The position numbers and the translations under genes were made by a program. DNA of 64,000 nt from Cyanophora paradoxa (Eukaryota > Glaucocystophyceae > Cyanophorales > Cyanophoraceae): positions 682,001 to 746,000 of the forward strand of contig QPMI01000017.1 of the NCBI GenBank assembly GCA_004431415.1. The letters are read 5' to 3'. Below, piece by piece: positions 11,033 through 23,112 of this stretch; the first letter of the stretch is position 1; every line of letters begins with the position of its first letter. A model generated the notes under the pieces. That model saw only the letters and a program-made list of their open reading frames with translations. It had not been told where the DNA came from and ran no database searches.

Positions 11033-12782
11033 ATGGCGGGATCATCGGGCGCCGAGGCGGAGCTCGAGGCACGGCGGGCGGAGCCGGCGGAGCTCGAGGC
11101 GAGGCGCGGCGGGCCGGCGGCGGTGACAGCCGCGAGCGATGCGGCGCCGGAGCCGGTGGATGCCGGGATGAAGCGCGTTCCGGCGGAGGGCGGGCCGGAG
11201 GACGACACCGAGGAGCTCGCCGACTGGTCCGACGCGGAGAAGGAGCGCCTGAAGGGCTCCGTCGACCCGCGGAGGACGCACGTCCTGCTCTCGCCGCTGG
11301 GACAGGGCCGCGCCGACGAGGAGAAGCCGATCGTCATTCTGATCTCCTGGAACAACGTGCGCGCCCGCGCTCGTCCCCGCGCCGCGCCGCGCCGCCGGCC
11401 GGCGAGCGGCGCCGCCGCGCGCGCAGGCGAGCTGGCCGTACGTGTCGAAGTACGCGGAGGTGTGGAACGCGCGGGGCGCCGACGTCATCGCGGTGCGCCC
11501 GCCCCGTAGCTTCGCCCCGCTTCGCTCAGCTTCGAGCGAGCGGGGCCGGCCGCGCAGTTCTGCCCGACGTACCGCGAGACGTACAGCGTGCGCGGCAACT
11601 CGCGCCTCGCGAAGAAGATGCTCTCCCTGTGCGCTCTTCCCCCGCCCCGCCCCGGCCCGCTCGCCTCTCCGCTCCGTCGGCCGACCGTCGGACGCCCGCT
11701 CAGCGCCGCCGCCCTCTGCGCTGGCAAGCGGTGCGCCTGCCCCTGCACGCCCCCGCGACGCCCCACCGCCGCCCTCCGCCGCCCTCGCGACGCTATGCGC
11801 CCCCCGGGCCCCTGCCAGGCGCCCGATCTTCTTCCACCTCTTCTCGGGCGGCTGCTACACCTTCTGGGCCATGATGGAGATGATCTCCAGGTGCCCCCGC
11901 ACCCTCCCAGCCGCGCCTTGGAAGGCTCTGCTGAGCGCCGCGGGGCGGGGCGGGGCGGGCGGGGCAGGGACTTCCGCTTCTTCCACTCGCAACCCGTCTT
12001 CGACGGCCTCGCCGAGTGCTGCGCCGGCGCCGTCTTCGACTCCACCCCCATCGACCCCGACCCCGCGGTACCCCGCCCCGAGGGGGGTACGCCCCCGTCC
12101 TCCTCCGACCCCGGGGCGCAGGTGGCGGCCTACGCGGTGGCGTCGCTGACGATCAGCTACAAGTCGCCCTTCATCAAGCTGGCCTCGCTGCCGATCGAGG
12201 GCGCGCTGCGGCTCTGGTGGCGCCTCTACATGCGGGCCGACATCCGCGTCGCCCAGCGCCTCTTCTGGGAGGAGCTACGCAAGCCCCCGGCGCGCCCGCC
12301 CAGGCCGCGATTCCGGCCTCGTCCTCGGCCTCTGACCCCTCCCTCCGCCCGCCCCCCCGCAGGTGGCGATGCCGCAGCTCTTCCTGTACAGCGAGGACGA
12401 CGCGGTTTCGGACTGGCGGGTCATCGCCGCGCACGCGGAGCACCTGCGGCGCTCGTACGCCGAGCCGATCTTCGAGCAGCGCTGGCGCTCCTCCCGCCAC
12501 GTCCAGGTGCACGCGCGCGCGCCCCCGCCGCCCCGCCCCCGCATAAACCCAGCCTAGCTAGCCTTCACTGCTCCTTGGGGCCTCGGGGGTCCCGCCCCTC
12601 CCCGCCCTCGAGCCCGGCGGCCCGCGCTCTCTCTGACCTTCCGCCCGGGGCGGCAGCACTTCCGGGCGCACCCGCGGGAGTACATCGAGGCCATGGACCG
12701 CTTCCTGTCGGCGGCGATGGCCCGCTGGAAGCAGCGCGCCCCGCACCGCGCCCCGGGGCCCCGCCTCCGCGCCCGCCTCTAG
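11033..12782 (+). CDS. TMEM53-like protein (DUF829 alpha/beta hydrolase fold)
   Basis: Eight exons: 11033-11356, 11427-11492, 11558-11628, 11819-11890, 11968-12067, 12122-12289, 12363-12506 and 12657-12782, all in phase; the 54-bp intron at 12068-12121 could also be read through. After an Ala/Glu-rich N-terminus come PIVILISWNN, then SWPYVSKYAEVWNARGADVI, PIFFHLFSGGCYTFWAMM, AVFDSTPIDPDP, a helical cap region SYKSPFIKLASLPIEGALRL and MPQLFLYSEDDAVSDWRVI. The order (lead strand, FHLFSGGCY nucleophile-elbow region, FDS, late SEDD) is that of TMEM53/DUF829. In animals TMEM53 is a nuclear-envelope or ER membrane protein; the catalytic status here is unknown. The family Ser is replaced or shifted, since the elbow reads FSGGCY. 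Start chosen at the first in-frame ATG. Confidence 0.8.
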
Positions 12783-12993
12783 CCCCCCGCCCCGCCCCCC
12801 GCTCCAAAAGCTTCATCAAGTCCGCATTCGAAGGACAGGAGGGCCCCTCTGCCCCCCCTCTGCTTAAGTTACTTGCCGGCGAGCCATGGATGTGCCTTCT
12901 ACACGCGTCGACCATAGGACAACTGTAAGGACAACTTCTACACGCGCATCCAAGGCCCCGCCTTGGATGGCCTTCAAGCCCGGCCTTGGCTAG
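12783..12993. repeat. Short convergent spacer with copies of SET-gene exon sequence
   Basis: Between two convergent genes. A 21-bp string at 12930-12950 (GACAACTTCTACACGCGCAT, plus C) is an exact plus-strand copy of minus-strand coding sequence of the SET gene at 13337-13357 (DNFYTRI). A second string, TTACTTGCCGGCGAGCCATG, occurs at about 12868 and again at 12994 over the SET gene stop codon. The spacer therefore looks assembled from pieces of the neighbouring gene. Confidence 0.65.
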
Positions 12994-14862
12994 TTACTTG
13001 CCGGCGAGCCATGGGAAGACGCCTACGAAGTCGTCCGTGTTCGTGCGGTAGTCGATCAGCACCTGCGGGGCCGAGGCGTGAGCGGGCGAAGGGTGCGGGG
13101 GCGGGGGCAGGGGCCGGGTCGAGCGGCGCGCCTCGTCGCCGGGGTTGATGGTGCGGGTGGCGAAGAGGCCCATCCCCAACAGGTCCTGGCCCTCGTACTG
13201 CCGGCCCCGAGGTCAGAGGCGGAGGCGGACGGGGGTCGAGAGAAGGCTTGGGGCGGGCGGGGCGGGGCGGGGCGGCGAGGCGCGCCTGGAAGGTCCATTC
13301 GAGCTCGGTGGCGTTGCGGGCGCGGCCGTGCCCGTGGTTGATGCGCGTGTAGAAGTTGTCCCAGTCGTCGTAGTGCTCCACGTAGCTCCACATCGCCTTC
13401 TCTGCCTGCCGAAGAGGAGGAGGAAGGGGGCTCGGGGAAGGCCCGAAGAGGAGCAGGAGGAGGCAGGGCGGGCGCACGTTGCCGGGGTCGACGACTGCGG
13501 CGACGCGGATGCGGTAGAACTTGTCCTCGATCGACCTCGCCTGCGGTGCGCGGGGGCCGTGAGGGGGGCGGGCGGGGTACGAAAGAAGGGCGGGGCGCGC
13601 CCTGTCGAGGTCCTCGATCGGCTCCATCTGCCCCTTGGGGGCCAGCCGCGCGGGGACTGCCGCGCCGGCTCAGCTCAGGAAGGCGGCCGGGGCCCTGTAC
13701 CCCCCGGCCCGCGGGCGCACTGATCATGATCTGCTCGCCGCCCTTAATGGTCTCGAAGGCGCGGACGCCCCAGCCCTTCTTCCCCGGCTCGTGCATCAGG
13801 CCCACCTGCGCGCGAGGGGCACGCGCACAGCGCCGGCGTCGGCGGGCGCCGCGGCCCCCCGCCCCCGGAGGCGCGCTCGCTCGCCTTGGGCGTGTGCCAC
13901 GCCTTGAAGCACTGCGAGGGACCGCGCCCCAGCCACTGCGCCCCGCCGCGTTGGGGACGAGACGGCGAGGGGTGTGTGTGTGGGGGGGGGGGGGGGGGGG
14001 GGGGGGCGGGGTACGAGAAACGCGCGCACGGCCTCGACGAAGCGCGTGTCGACGATGTCGGGGTCCTCGCCGATGCCCTCGTTGAGGTCGACCTCGCCCC
14101 GCCGGACCTCGATGCGGCCCCCCTGTCGCCCCCGTCCCCCTCGCCCTCGCCCTCGCCACCCCCCGCCTTCTCCTTCTTCTTCTTCTCCCGCGGCTTCCGC
14201 GGCTTCCGCTCCTTTTTCTCCTTCCCCTCTCCTTCCTCCTTCTTCGCCGCCCCCCGCCGCGCCCGCTTCCCCTTCGCCCCGCCCTCCGCCGCCTGCGCCC
14301 CCGTCAGGCAGGCGGGCCGCGCGGGTGCCGCGGGCCATGCCGGCCCGGCCGCACCGCGCTCTTGTCGCCCTCCTCGCGGCCGCGCTTGCCGGCCTTCGGT
14401 TCGTCGCCGGAGCCCTCCTTGGACTCGCTCTCGGACTCCACCTGCCGCCCCCGGCTCGCGGCTCGCGGCGGCTCGGGGCGCACGGCGCGGCGCAGGCACC
14501 TCCTCTTCCTTTTCCTCCTTTTTCGCCTTCTCCTTCTGCCAGGAAGTCAGCTGACGGCCGGCTCGCGCGCGAAGGCAGCGCACCTTCGGCCGGCCCCGGG
14601 CGCCCTTGTCGCCGCTCTTCTTCACGTCCTCTTTTGCGGGCTTGGCGGGCGAAGGGCGCGCGCGGGTGCGCTTGGACGGCGTCGACTTCTCCTCTGCCTT
14701 CTGCGCCGCGCCCGAGGCCCGTGAGCAGCAGCCCACGTTTGGCGGGCCGCCGGCGGCCTCGGCTGCTACCTAGCAGCGCAGCATAGCTTTGGATTACCTT
14801 CTTCTCTTCATCGGCACTCACGCTCGCGCCCGCGCCCTCTTCGGTCTGGTCGTGGACGACAT
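12994..14862 (-). CDS. SET-domain protein with charged N-terminal region
   Basis: Multi-exon minus-strand gene; the stop is at 12994-12996. Recognisable coding segments in order: Lys/Glu-rich region KSTPSKRTRARPSPAKPAKE (near 14.69 kb), KKERKPRKPREKKKKEK (near 14.2 kb), EVDLNEGIGEDPDIVDTRFV (near 14.08 kb), GKKGWGVRAFETIKGGEQIM (near 13.78 kb), WSYVEHYDDWDNFYTRINHG (near 13.38 kb), GMGLFATRTINPGDE (near 13.15 kb) and VLIDYRTNTDDF (near 13.05 kb). The pair GWGVRA..I..GE and INHG...RTI.PGDEVLIDY match the start and end of a SET fold, where the NH and the Tyr are the SAM-binding and catalytic elements. Protein lysine methylation is a family inference; the substrate is unknown. The 5' end and several splice sites are not resolved. 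An intron contains a G-tract at about 13982-14006 on the plus strand. Confidence 0.66.
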
Positions 14863-15150
14863 GTCAGATCGAGGCTGGCAGTGGGAACACGTCGAGCCCC
14901 GGGGTCGCGCTCTAGACGTTTCCTGCGAGATCGACTCACCGCTGCGCGCCGCGCCGAATCCTTGCCCTGCGAGGTTCCATCAGTTCGAAAACGGGCGTTC
15001 GGTGCGCCGAGGTCATTTACGGCGCACCCGCATGGATTCCGCCGAATTGCCCGTTGCTGCTGAGGGTTCTGTGCCGGGCTGGGCCGGTCGAAAGTGTTTT
15101 TTTGTTCGGCGGGAGGGGGTACAAACGCGGAAAGCATCGCGGGCGCAGCC

Positions 15151-16317
15151 ATGCTGTTTCTCCAGGTTTGCTGCCCACCGATGACTTACGAACGATTGCT
15201 GAGCCGCATATGTGCAGCTCGTTTACTGCCTGTTGCTGACTTATGGCCCGGCGTTCGTCGTGTACAAATCGACGAATCTGTGAGCCTTCCCATTCGTCCG
15301 GAGCGCTTTAGGCCGTCGATGGCCACCGCGCGCGTCCCAGCGGCCGCAGCCTCACGCGCGCCGTCCGCCCAGGTCGGAGTTCAATGCGCTCTTCCCGTGC
15401 CTCTGGGCCGGCCTGTTCTACGGCGCGACGCAGCTCGTAAAGGTGCGCCGCCCGCTCGCGGCGTGCAACGCTTCCCAAACTCCCGCGCCGCAGATGATCC
15501 TGCTCGCGACATTCCTGCCCACGTCCGAGAGCGAGACCTTCGAGACCGGCCTGGTGCGAGATGCGACGGGACACCGCGGCGCTCGGGCGGGCGGGCGGGG
15601 CGGCTGCCGGGGGGCGCCGCCTCGCGAGCGTCCCGGCCGCCGCTCACCGCGCGGGCGCGCAGGAGCTCGTGAAGGCGCTCTTCGGCGTGGTGGACATCGT
15701 GGGCCTGCACTTCGCGCTCAAGAAGACCCGCGCCGGCACCACTGACGTCAAGGTCCTCGCCGTCGGCCTCGGTCCGCCCGCCCGCCCCGCGCCGCCCCGC
15801 CCCGCCCCGCCCCGCTCAGCGGGGCGGCCGGCAGGCTGGGCGATCGCGGAGTCGGTGCTGCAGCGGGCGGCGCCGATCTGGATGGCGGCGCGCGGCATGG
15901 AGTTCGAGTGGTCCCAGGTCCAGGCCGGCATCGAGGCCAACGCAAACCTCGTGCGCCCCTCGCCCCGTCCCTCCCAGCTCAGCTCGGCTCGCCTCGCCTC
16001 TCCGCCGCACAGGCCAGCCCCTGACGCGCGCGCGCCCCGCCCCTCGGCAGCTCTTCCACATCGCGATGTCGGCGATCGTCTTCGTGTACGCGGCGGGCCG
16101 GCGCCAGGAGGGCGGCTCGGGGCGGGAGCCCCTGCTCCTCGTCGTCATGGGCGCCGCCGTCGCGTTCCCCTTCCTGGCGGGCTACCTCCGCCACAAGGCG
16201 GCCGCCGAACCCTGGGCCGTCCTCGGCCTCCACGTCGCCTTCTGCGCCGCCGTCGCTGTCGCCGCCCGCCAGCTCTACTCCCGCTCCGGCGGCGCCACCA
16301 CCCCCAAGGCCCGGTAG
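15151..16317 (+). CDS. TMEM147: TMEM147 homologue (ER membrane, translocon-associated)
   Basis: Seven exons, all in phase: 15151-15165, 15218-15279, 15373-15442, 15494-15553, 15663-15771, 15835-15950 and 16051-16317, giving 232 aa (animal TMEM147 is about 224 aa). The protein is polytopic. Diagnostic stretches are LVYCLLLTYGPAFVVYKS, MILLATFLPTSESETFETG, DIVGLHFALKKTRAGTTDVK, GWAIAESVLQRAAPIW and GMEFEWSQVQAGIEANANLV, each aligning to the same order in TMEM147. In animals TMEM147 works with nicalin and NOMO at the ribosome-bound translocon during multipass-membrane-protein biogenesis. The first exon is only 15 nt (MLFLQ), chosen because it supplies the Met and keeps the frame. Confidence 0.9.
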
Positions 16318-16528
16318 CCCGCCTGCCGCCAGCGCCCCTTCGCTTCCTAGTAGTTCCAGGGCCGCCTGTCGGTCTTCTTTTGATCCAATCCATCTTTGAA
16401 CGCTACGCTTAAGCTCCCGGATTCGGTCGTGCCTAATCTTTAGATCTTCCTGCCTGCCTGCCTGCCTGCTCCTGCGCTGTGCACTGGCGCTACGCTACAG
16501 CCTATAGCTACCGGAGCCCCGGGCGGGG

Positions 16529-18057
16529 CTACTCCTCGCCCTTGGTGAGGGACGGGGGCAGGAGCGCGAAGCGGAGCGTCGCGGAGCCGCGCCGCGGGAC
16601 CGTCACCTGCCGGGCCGGGGGAAATCAGCGGCGGGGGGTGCAGACGCCGGGGCCGGGGGTACGGGAGGCGCCTCGAAGAGGGCGGTGAAGCGGCCGGCGG
16701 GGGCTTCCCGTCTGAGCACGGGGGGTACGCTCGCCCCGCGCGGGTCCACCCGCCACCTGCCCATGGCCCCGCCGGCCGCCCCGCGTCGGCGGGGCGGAAG
16801 GATGAGAGGGGGCGGGGCGCGGGGCCCCGCGCACCCGGGGCGGAGAGGCCGCTCGACGCGGACGACGGAGGCGGAGGGGAGGCGGCTCTCGATCTGCGCC
16901 GTCGCCCAGAGCCGCCCCGGGCCCCCCGGGCGCTGCCGGCCAGCGTTCCAACCCGTCCCGGAGAGGCGGGCGGGCCGGAGCCGCGCACCTCCTCGGAGTA
17001 GCGGACGCAGACGTCGCGGGGGGCGGCGGCGGCGCCCGGGCCCGAGCGGAGGGCGAGCAGGAGCGGCTGGCCCGCGGCGTGCGCGGCACCGCGCCCCGCC
17101 CGACGAGCTGCGGGGCCGGCTCCGCCCCGGGCGCGGCGGCCACGAGCTGGTGCAGCCGGAACGAGCCTTCCGCGCGCGGGGTCGAACCCGCGAAGGACAG
17201 AGCGCGGCGGGCGGGGGGTACCGCGCGGTATGTCCGACGTGAACGTGCCGGCCTCGAGCGCCAGGGACACCTCGAGCTCGCGGGGCTCCTCCCCCCCGCC
17301 CTCCTCGGGGCAGGGCGCGAGGAAGAGAGTGCGGGCGGGGAGGGAGTCGGCCCGCAGGAGGGAGAGCTGCACGACCGTCTGGTCCTCCAGCGTCACCGGG
17401 TGGGGTACGGCGATGCTCGGGTACGCCACGAGCGGCGCCGGCGCGCCGGCGTCGTCGCCGTACCCGTACCCCTCGCCGGCCTCCCCCGGGGGCACCGGCG
17501 AGCCGTGGACACGCACCCGCGCGTCCCGCAGAGTCACCCCTGCGCGGCAGACAGCGGGCGGCGCGTGGCGGGCGGCGCGATCCGGCGCACCACACGTGTT
17601 CTCGATCAGCAGCCTGGCGGGGTTCCAGATCGTCAGACAGGCCGCCGAGGAGGGAAAGCGTAAGCGGCGGGGGCACCAGCCAGAGATGTCCAGCGTCCCG
17701 CCGCTCTCGGGGCGCCACACCGCGAGGTACTCCTGCGGGGCGGGGCGGGGTGGGGGAGGCCGCCGGCGAGCTTGCGGGCGGGCGGAGATCGTTAGCGCGC
17801 ACCGCGCGCCAGTTGAGGCCCGGCGTCTCGTAGCTTATCTGGCAGGAAGGAGTTGGGCGAGGGTTCGAGAGCGCGGCAGCGCGGCGCGCTGGAATTCGAA
17901 GATACCTCGACAGGCTCGGATGCGGCGTTGACTTCGTTCTCGCTGCACTTCGCCCGCAGCTTGACGAACGGGTAGAGGCACCGGAAGCTGCGCGGCGCCG
18001 TTGCGATTCCGGCTCGCTTCGATTTCGAATTCCAGAACGCGCGGTCTCACGGCTCAT
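16529..18057 (-). CDS. DUF4139 domain protein
   Basis: Minus-strand multi-exon gene; the stop is at 16529-16531. Coding landmarks: FRCLYPFVKLRAKCSENEVN (near 17.97 kb), ISYETPGLNWRA (near 17.83 kb), GGTLDISGWC (near 17.7 kb), LTIWNPARLLIENTCGA (near 17.6 kb), YPSIAVPHPVTLEDQTVVQL (near 17.42 kb), RDVCVRYSEEV (near 17.0 kb) and the C-terminal VPRRGSATLRFALLPPSLTK. The series Y.TPGL.W, tryptophan and leucine turns, YPS..VTLEDQTVVQLSLL and PRRGSATL is that of DUF4139 proteins, best known in bacteria and scattered in algae, with no firmly established function. The N-terminus is uncertain, and the splice sites between 16.6 and 17.2 kb are hard to call in the GC-rich sequence. Confidence 0.66.
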
Positions 18058-18981
18058 TCATGGTGTCCGCGAAGTGGCTCCAGGAGCTGTCCGCATCGGA
18101 GCTGGCGATCGACTGGAGACTGCAGCGCCCCGGCATCAGAGGCGCGAGCGCTCTGCCGCGGCCGCGGCCGGCCAAATTAAATACCTTGTGCTGCGCGGTG
18201 GATGGGGCCGGCTGAGGTGCGTGGGAATCTGCCGCTGAGCCGGTGGCGCAGGCGGAACCGGCATGACCTGCGCGCACGAGCAGCGCGGTTCTGTATGCTC
18301 GACGCCAGCGCGATGCGAGGAGCAAGCGCCTGTGAAGATGTCTCGACGTTCGCGCGCTCGAAGCGGATACGCAGGCTGTCCAAATCGCAATCAGACGGAA
18401 TGTCATGAACTGCGCGGCAGAGCGTCGGCGTTCATGGGAAGCTCGCCGCAAGCAGCCGAGCGCGCCGGCCTCAACAGCGAACAAGCGCCTCGGCCACAGC
18501 GCACCTTCATACGATCTCCTCTGCCTGGTTACGTATCGCCTCTCGGTTATGATTGCCAGCGGGCGCTCGCCGCCGCACGAAGAAGCGCCGTGGATGTCGA
18601 CCTCGACGTCGCGTGCGGCGGCGGGCGATGCTTGCTGCGTGTGCGGCATGCGCGTGGCGCCTTCACCGCGAGCTACACGCGGCGCCGCTCTCGTTTCCAA
18701 GCAAAACACACCTCGTATCGTGCCGTACCCCTCAAGCGAAGCTTTTTGACAGTTTCCGGGGGATCCGCCCGCCCCCGCAGCCACGGCGACCTCAAGAGCT
18801 TGTCTTCTTTGAGCGTACGCGACGCCGCAGCCGGAAGCCGGGTCGCACGCCGCTCTCAAACACCAGCCGGCTCGGCGACGCGAGCAGCGTTCGCTTTGAG
18901 TGGAAAGCTCATACCGTGCCGCCTCACTGCACTCGCGCCTTAGGAGCAGCGCGCAGCGGCAGACGCTAGTGCAAGACAGGA
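18058..18981. other. Region without a confident gene
   Basis: Long open frames run on both strands, the typical artefact of GC-rich sequence, and none is clearly a gene. A minus-strand frame ends SDADSSWSHFADTMNEP just before the DUF4139 gene. A plus-strand frame contains GDACCVCGMRV near 18.63 kb, which could be part of a zinc-binding exon. I cannot choose between them. Confidence 0.4.
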
Positions 18982-21022
18982 ATGCCGCCGAAGCAGTTCG
19001 CGCTCGACGACGACGAGCAGGAGTTCACAGTAGCGGTCATCGACTGGTGCCCACGCCGCGAGCGCTGCGCTCGATCGCAGCGCCCACTTTGAATTGACGC
19101 CCTGCAGCGGAGCGCACACGCTCAAGGCGGGCATCGCTCCTCGCGATGCGCCCTCGGTCGTATTTCCATCTGTGGTCGCTCGGGCCCCGCCGGACCATGC
19201 TGGTGCACTCGGTGGCTCGCTTGGCGGGTCGGGTGATTCGAGCGCCCTGCTGAGCTAGACCGCAGGCCCGTCGCAAGGCGGCGCTTACGGGCGCGTAGAA
19301 TGGTGCGCCGCGCGCCCGCGCGCGCTCGCATGCGCACGCGCTCATCGTCATGGCGCAGGCTGATGGGGAACGAGGCGCTGTGCGGCCGCCTGTCGCCCAC
19401 GCCCGCCCGCCCGCGCCGATGGTTGAGGGCGCAGGGAACGGAGGGACCAGCTGCAGCTGAGGCGGCCGACATCGGGGGTGCGCGGGGCCCGCCGCTTCCG
19501 CGCCGGCCCGCCCGCATGCTCGCGGTGACGGGCGCGGCAGGGGATCGTGACGGACTTCGAAGCGGCGGAGCTGCTCTGGGCGATCGGCATCCGCGAGCTG
19601 AAGGCCCGTCCTTCTTTCGCTCCCGCTCGCCCGCGCCGGGGGCGCTGAGGCGGGGGCAGGCGGATCCGCGGGAGCGGCCGCTGCTGATGGTGGAGCCGCC
19701 GGGGAACCCCCGGACATGCCGCGAGCGCACCACGCAGGTCTTCTTCGAGGGCTTCGAGGCGCCCGCCCGCCCGCCCCGCCCCGCCGCGCCTCGCTTCGCT
19801 CAGGCGGCGGGGCAGGTGCCGTCGCTGTACCTGGCGCCCTCGCCGGCGCTGGCGCTCTACGCGACGGGGCGCCTCACGGCCGTCATCGTCGAGTCCGGCG
19901 AGGAGTGCACCTCCGTCGGCGCGCCCGTACCCCCCGCCCCACCCCCCTCCCTCTCCCCGCGCCTCTACCCCGGCGACGTGCGCCGCGCGCAGTGCCGGTG
20001 GTGGAGGGGTACATCGTGCCGCACGCGGTGGCGAAGATGGACGTGGCGGGGCGGCAGCTGACGGAGCTCATGGCGCGCCTCGTCGCCGACCGCGCCCCCG
20101 CCCTCGACCGCGAGGCCGCCAGGCGAGGCGCCCCTACCCCCCTCCGCCTCCTCCCCCCGACTCCACCCCCCCAGGGACATGAAGGAGAAGCTGTGCTACG
20201 TGGCGGCGGACCGGACCCGCGAGGCGGCCTCGGCGGCCGCCACCGCCCGCCACGAGCGCTCCTGTGCGCCCGCCCGCCCCGCCCCCGCCCGCCCCTCCCC
20301 CAGTCAGCTTTCGCGTTTGCCGGCGGCTGACGGCGGGGCAGTCGAGCTGCCGGACGGGCAGACGATCGTGGTGGGGAAGGAGCGCTTCGAGTGCCCCGAG
20401 GCCCTCTTCGACCCGTCCCTCGTCGGCCTCAGCTGCGCCGGCCTCGGTACCCCCAAGCCGTCTCCCGCGTTGAATTAAGCCGCAGCTGAGGCGGCCCACG
20501 CCGCTCGCAGCGCAGGCGGTGGTCGCGGCGGCGGCGGCGGCGGCGGCGGACCGGGACGAGGGCGCCCGGCGCGAGCTCCTCGCCAACGTCGTCCTCTCCG
20601 GCGGTCCGCCCCCCCCCCCTTCCTCGCCCCTCCTCGCCCCCTCCTCGCCTCCGAGCCGGCGGGGCGGGGCAGGGACGACGCTGGTGGCGGGGCTGGCGGA
20701 GCGCCTCCGCCGCGACGTCGCCGCCCTCGCCTGCCTGCCCCTAAGGCCCGCCCCCGGCCCCGGCCCCGCCCTCCCTTGGTTTCCCTCGCCTCCCCCGCTG
20801 AGCCTGATTCGCGCAGGGCGGTGAATGTGGTGGGGATGCCGGAGCGCAAGTACCTCAACTTCTGCGGCGCCTCCGTCCTCGCCGCCCTCGCCCCCTTCCC
20901 CTCCATGTGCATCCAGGTGCCCGCCCCTCCGCGCCGGCCCGCCGCGCCCTCCGAGCGGCCGGCAGCGCGCCGACTACGACGAGTACGGCCCCTCGATCGT
21001 CCACCGCCGCTGCGCCATATAG
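18982..21022 (+). CDS. Divergent actin-family protein (actin or actin-related protein)
   Basis: About 14 exons. Firm ones: 18982-19046, 19435-19477, 19541-19603, 19660-19758, 19816-19918, 19993-20122, 20175-20263, 20342-20446, 20511-20603, 20673-20736, 20817-20916 and 20966-21022; exons 2-3 (19108 to 19391) are in the right place but their boundary is unresolved. Actin landmarks in order: [20 protein letters not shown] (phosphate 1), [33 protein letters not shown] (phosphate 2), [67 protein letters not shown] and the end [13 protein letters not shown]. Conventional actin ends in HRKCF and is far less diverged, so an Arp is likely, but the subclass is not clear. Five introns have GC donors (19604, 19759, 19919, 20123, 20737). 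Confidence 0.88.
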
Positions 21023-21298
21023 CCCTTCGTGTGGCTCGGCGCAGCCTGTCGCTTTAGCTAGGAGCCTGGCTTGGGCGATTGATGATAGATATCGATTCAA
21101 TAAATTCTAAAGATCTAGACTCCAAAGAGTATACGGAGTGAGAGGATATCGATCTGAGAGGGTATATACGTATACGTGTACGTGCTCATAATCAGTTTAC
21201 ACCTTAATGCCTGCATATTTACAAAGTTGCTTCGCCAGCTGTCCGAAAGAGAACAATATTTCCCGCAGAATGGTGTAAGTCATAATCGCGAAGACCAG

Positions 21299-21640
21299 TG
21301 TGCCGCCCACTTTCCGACTCCCAGCTAGCCCTGGTCGTCGGCTCTAAGCCGGCAGCTTGCCTTGCCTTGTACCCTTTGTAGCCTGCTATTCCTGGTGCCA
21401 CGTTGTTGCCAACTGGCCCGCTTATTTTAGCCCTGGGCCCTCGCTTGCCCTGCGCGGCGCTCGCTTGCTGTCTGTCGACGTCCCTGTTCTCTGTACTTGC
21501 TGTCTTACGCCGGCTCTGCGCCTGCTGTGTACGTAATGGCACCCGCTTGCCGTCGCCCTACGGTGCTGTACGGGCCTGTCCCTCCCTGCTTGGGGCGCCT
21601 CTGGGCCTAGCCAACTGCTTAGCGCATCCCGCCCAGCGCA
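21299..21640. repeat. Left LTR
   Basis: A 342-bp terminal repeat matching 23113-23454 with no difference that I can see. Begins TG and ends CA. Antisense ORFs that appear in both LTRs are by-products of the repeat. Confidence 0.85.
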
Positions 21641-23112
21641 TGGGGGCTGCTGCGTTGGGCTTCGACTTTTTAGCTCGTATGCCTGGGGACGAACGCTGCG
21701 CTCTTGCCCGAACCCCTGGACAAGCACGCCATCGTTTGCCTCGGCTTGCGCGTACGGCCTCCACTCTCTTGTAGTGGGAAGCGCCTATGCGGCAGAGCTT
21801 AGCAATACGAACCGCATGGTTCATGCCTTTCCACCCGCCACTGCGCCTTTCCTGCTTACGGACCTGGCGCACCACTCTTTCTGTAGTGGGAAGCGTCCGC
21901 CAACCCGTCTATTGAGCCGCATGCGCTCACAGTCATCTAAACGTGCCGCGGCTGCGCTCAAGAGCAAATGCTGATGCAGCCCGCGCGCATGTCGAGTGAA
22001 ACTGTATTGCATTGTATCGGGGGACGACACCACAACGTACTACTAAATGTATTGTATGTGGAGCAACACCCTCTACATCTACACACGTCGTCATACCGAT
22101 CGAATTGCGTGTTGACGCCGATCGAATGATGATCTTCTTGTCGCCGTGGCATGTCGTTTCTTCTCTGGTCCACGTGCAGTGAGACGTATGATGATAAAAG
22201 CTGTCTGAATGAGTATTCTTCATGAACATACCTTCTTCTCGTCGTCGTCTTGTTTTGTCGAGTTGCCCGCATGCTCGTGACATGCCAGGCTCGCAAGGCA
22301 GCTATGAAGCGCCGGTCAATCAATCTTGTCTCTCTGCAGAAAGTACAGAGTCAGCCCGCCAAGACGTGAATGCCCTGGGATAACATGGCCCCAGTCCGCG
22401 CCCGAGGTCTCACCTACGACGGCTGCGATGGCACCTCCGGCTAGCCCGAGGCACGCTCAATGGTGGCGAGTGTATCTGAAGAACGCATGGAGTCAAACCG
22501 CTGCGACGTGAAAGCCCCTGGGATAACATGGCCCCAGTATGCGCCCGAGGTCTCACCTACCCCGCCTTGTGACTCCGCCGGCCGAGTCACTTGGCAACGC
22601 AATGCGGCAAGCTGCGCCGAGCTTGGCCCGCAACGCGTACTCTGCCGCTGCGGCTCTGCTGATCGAGCCTGCGGTCCTACACTACTACACTCTACGTCAA
22701 GTACCTTCTACACTGTGGAACTTTCGACCCGGCGCCGCCGCGGCCCGGCGGCTCGTGTGGCGCGGCGCCGGCTTCGAATTCGAGCTTAGTGCTAGCGCTA
22801 GCACTCGTTTTCCCTTCCGGCGGGATTTAGAGGGTTTGCCCCCGGTTGGCTGGCGGCGCTCCGCGCGCTCTGGCGTCAGGTCGTGGGTCCCTCACCCAAC
22901 TTCCCTTGTTGGGCCCAGTTCCTCATACTGGTGCCGACGGCCTGATGGATTTTAATTTGCCCCTCTGGCCCGCCCGCTGTGGCGCCGAGGACGGCTTTCT
23001 GTGCAGGGACGGTAGCCGGCTTTTGGCTCGTAGTCCGTTCAGCCTCGCCTACGCAGCTTTAGTTCAGCCTTTAGCTCGTAGCGCCGAGGACGGCTTTTTG
23101 TAGCGGGAAGCG

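Noticed and set aside
16440-17720. 426-aa continuous minus-strand ORF as a single-exon gene
   Set aside because: The DUF4139 motifs lie in it, but the C-terminal motif is in another frame after AG acceptors, so introns are needed.
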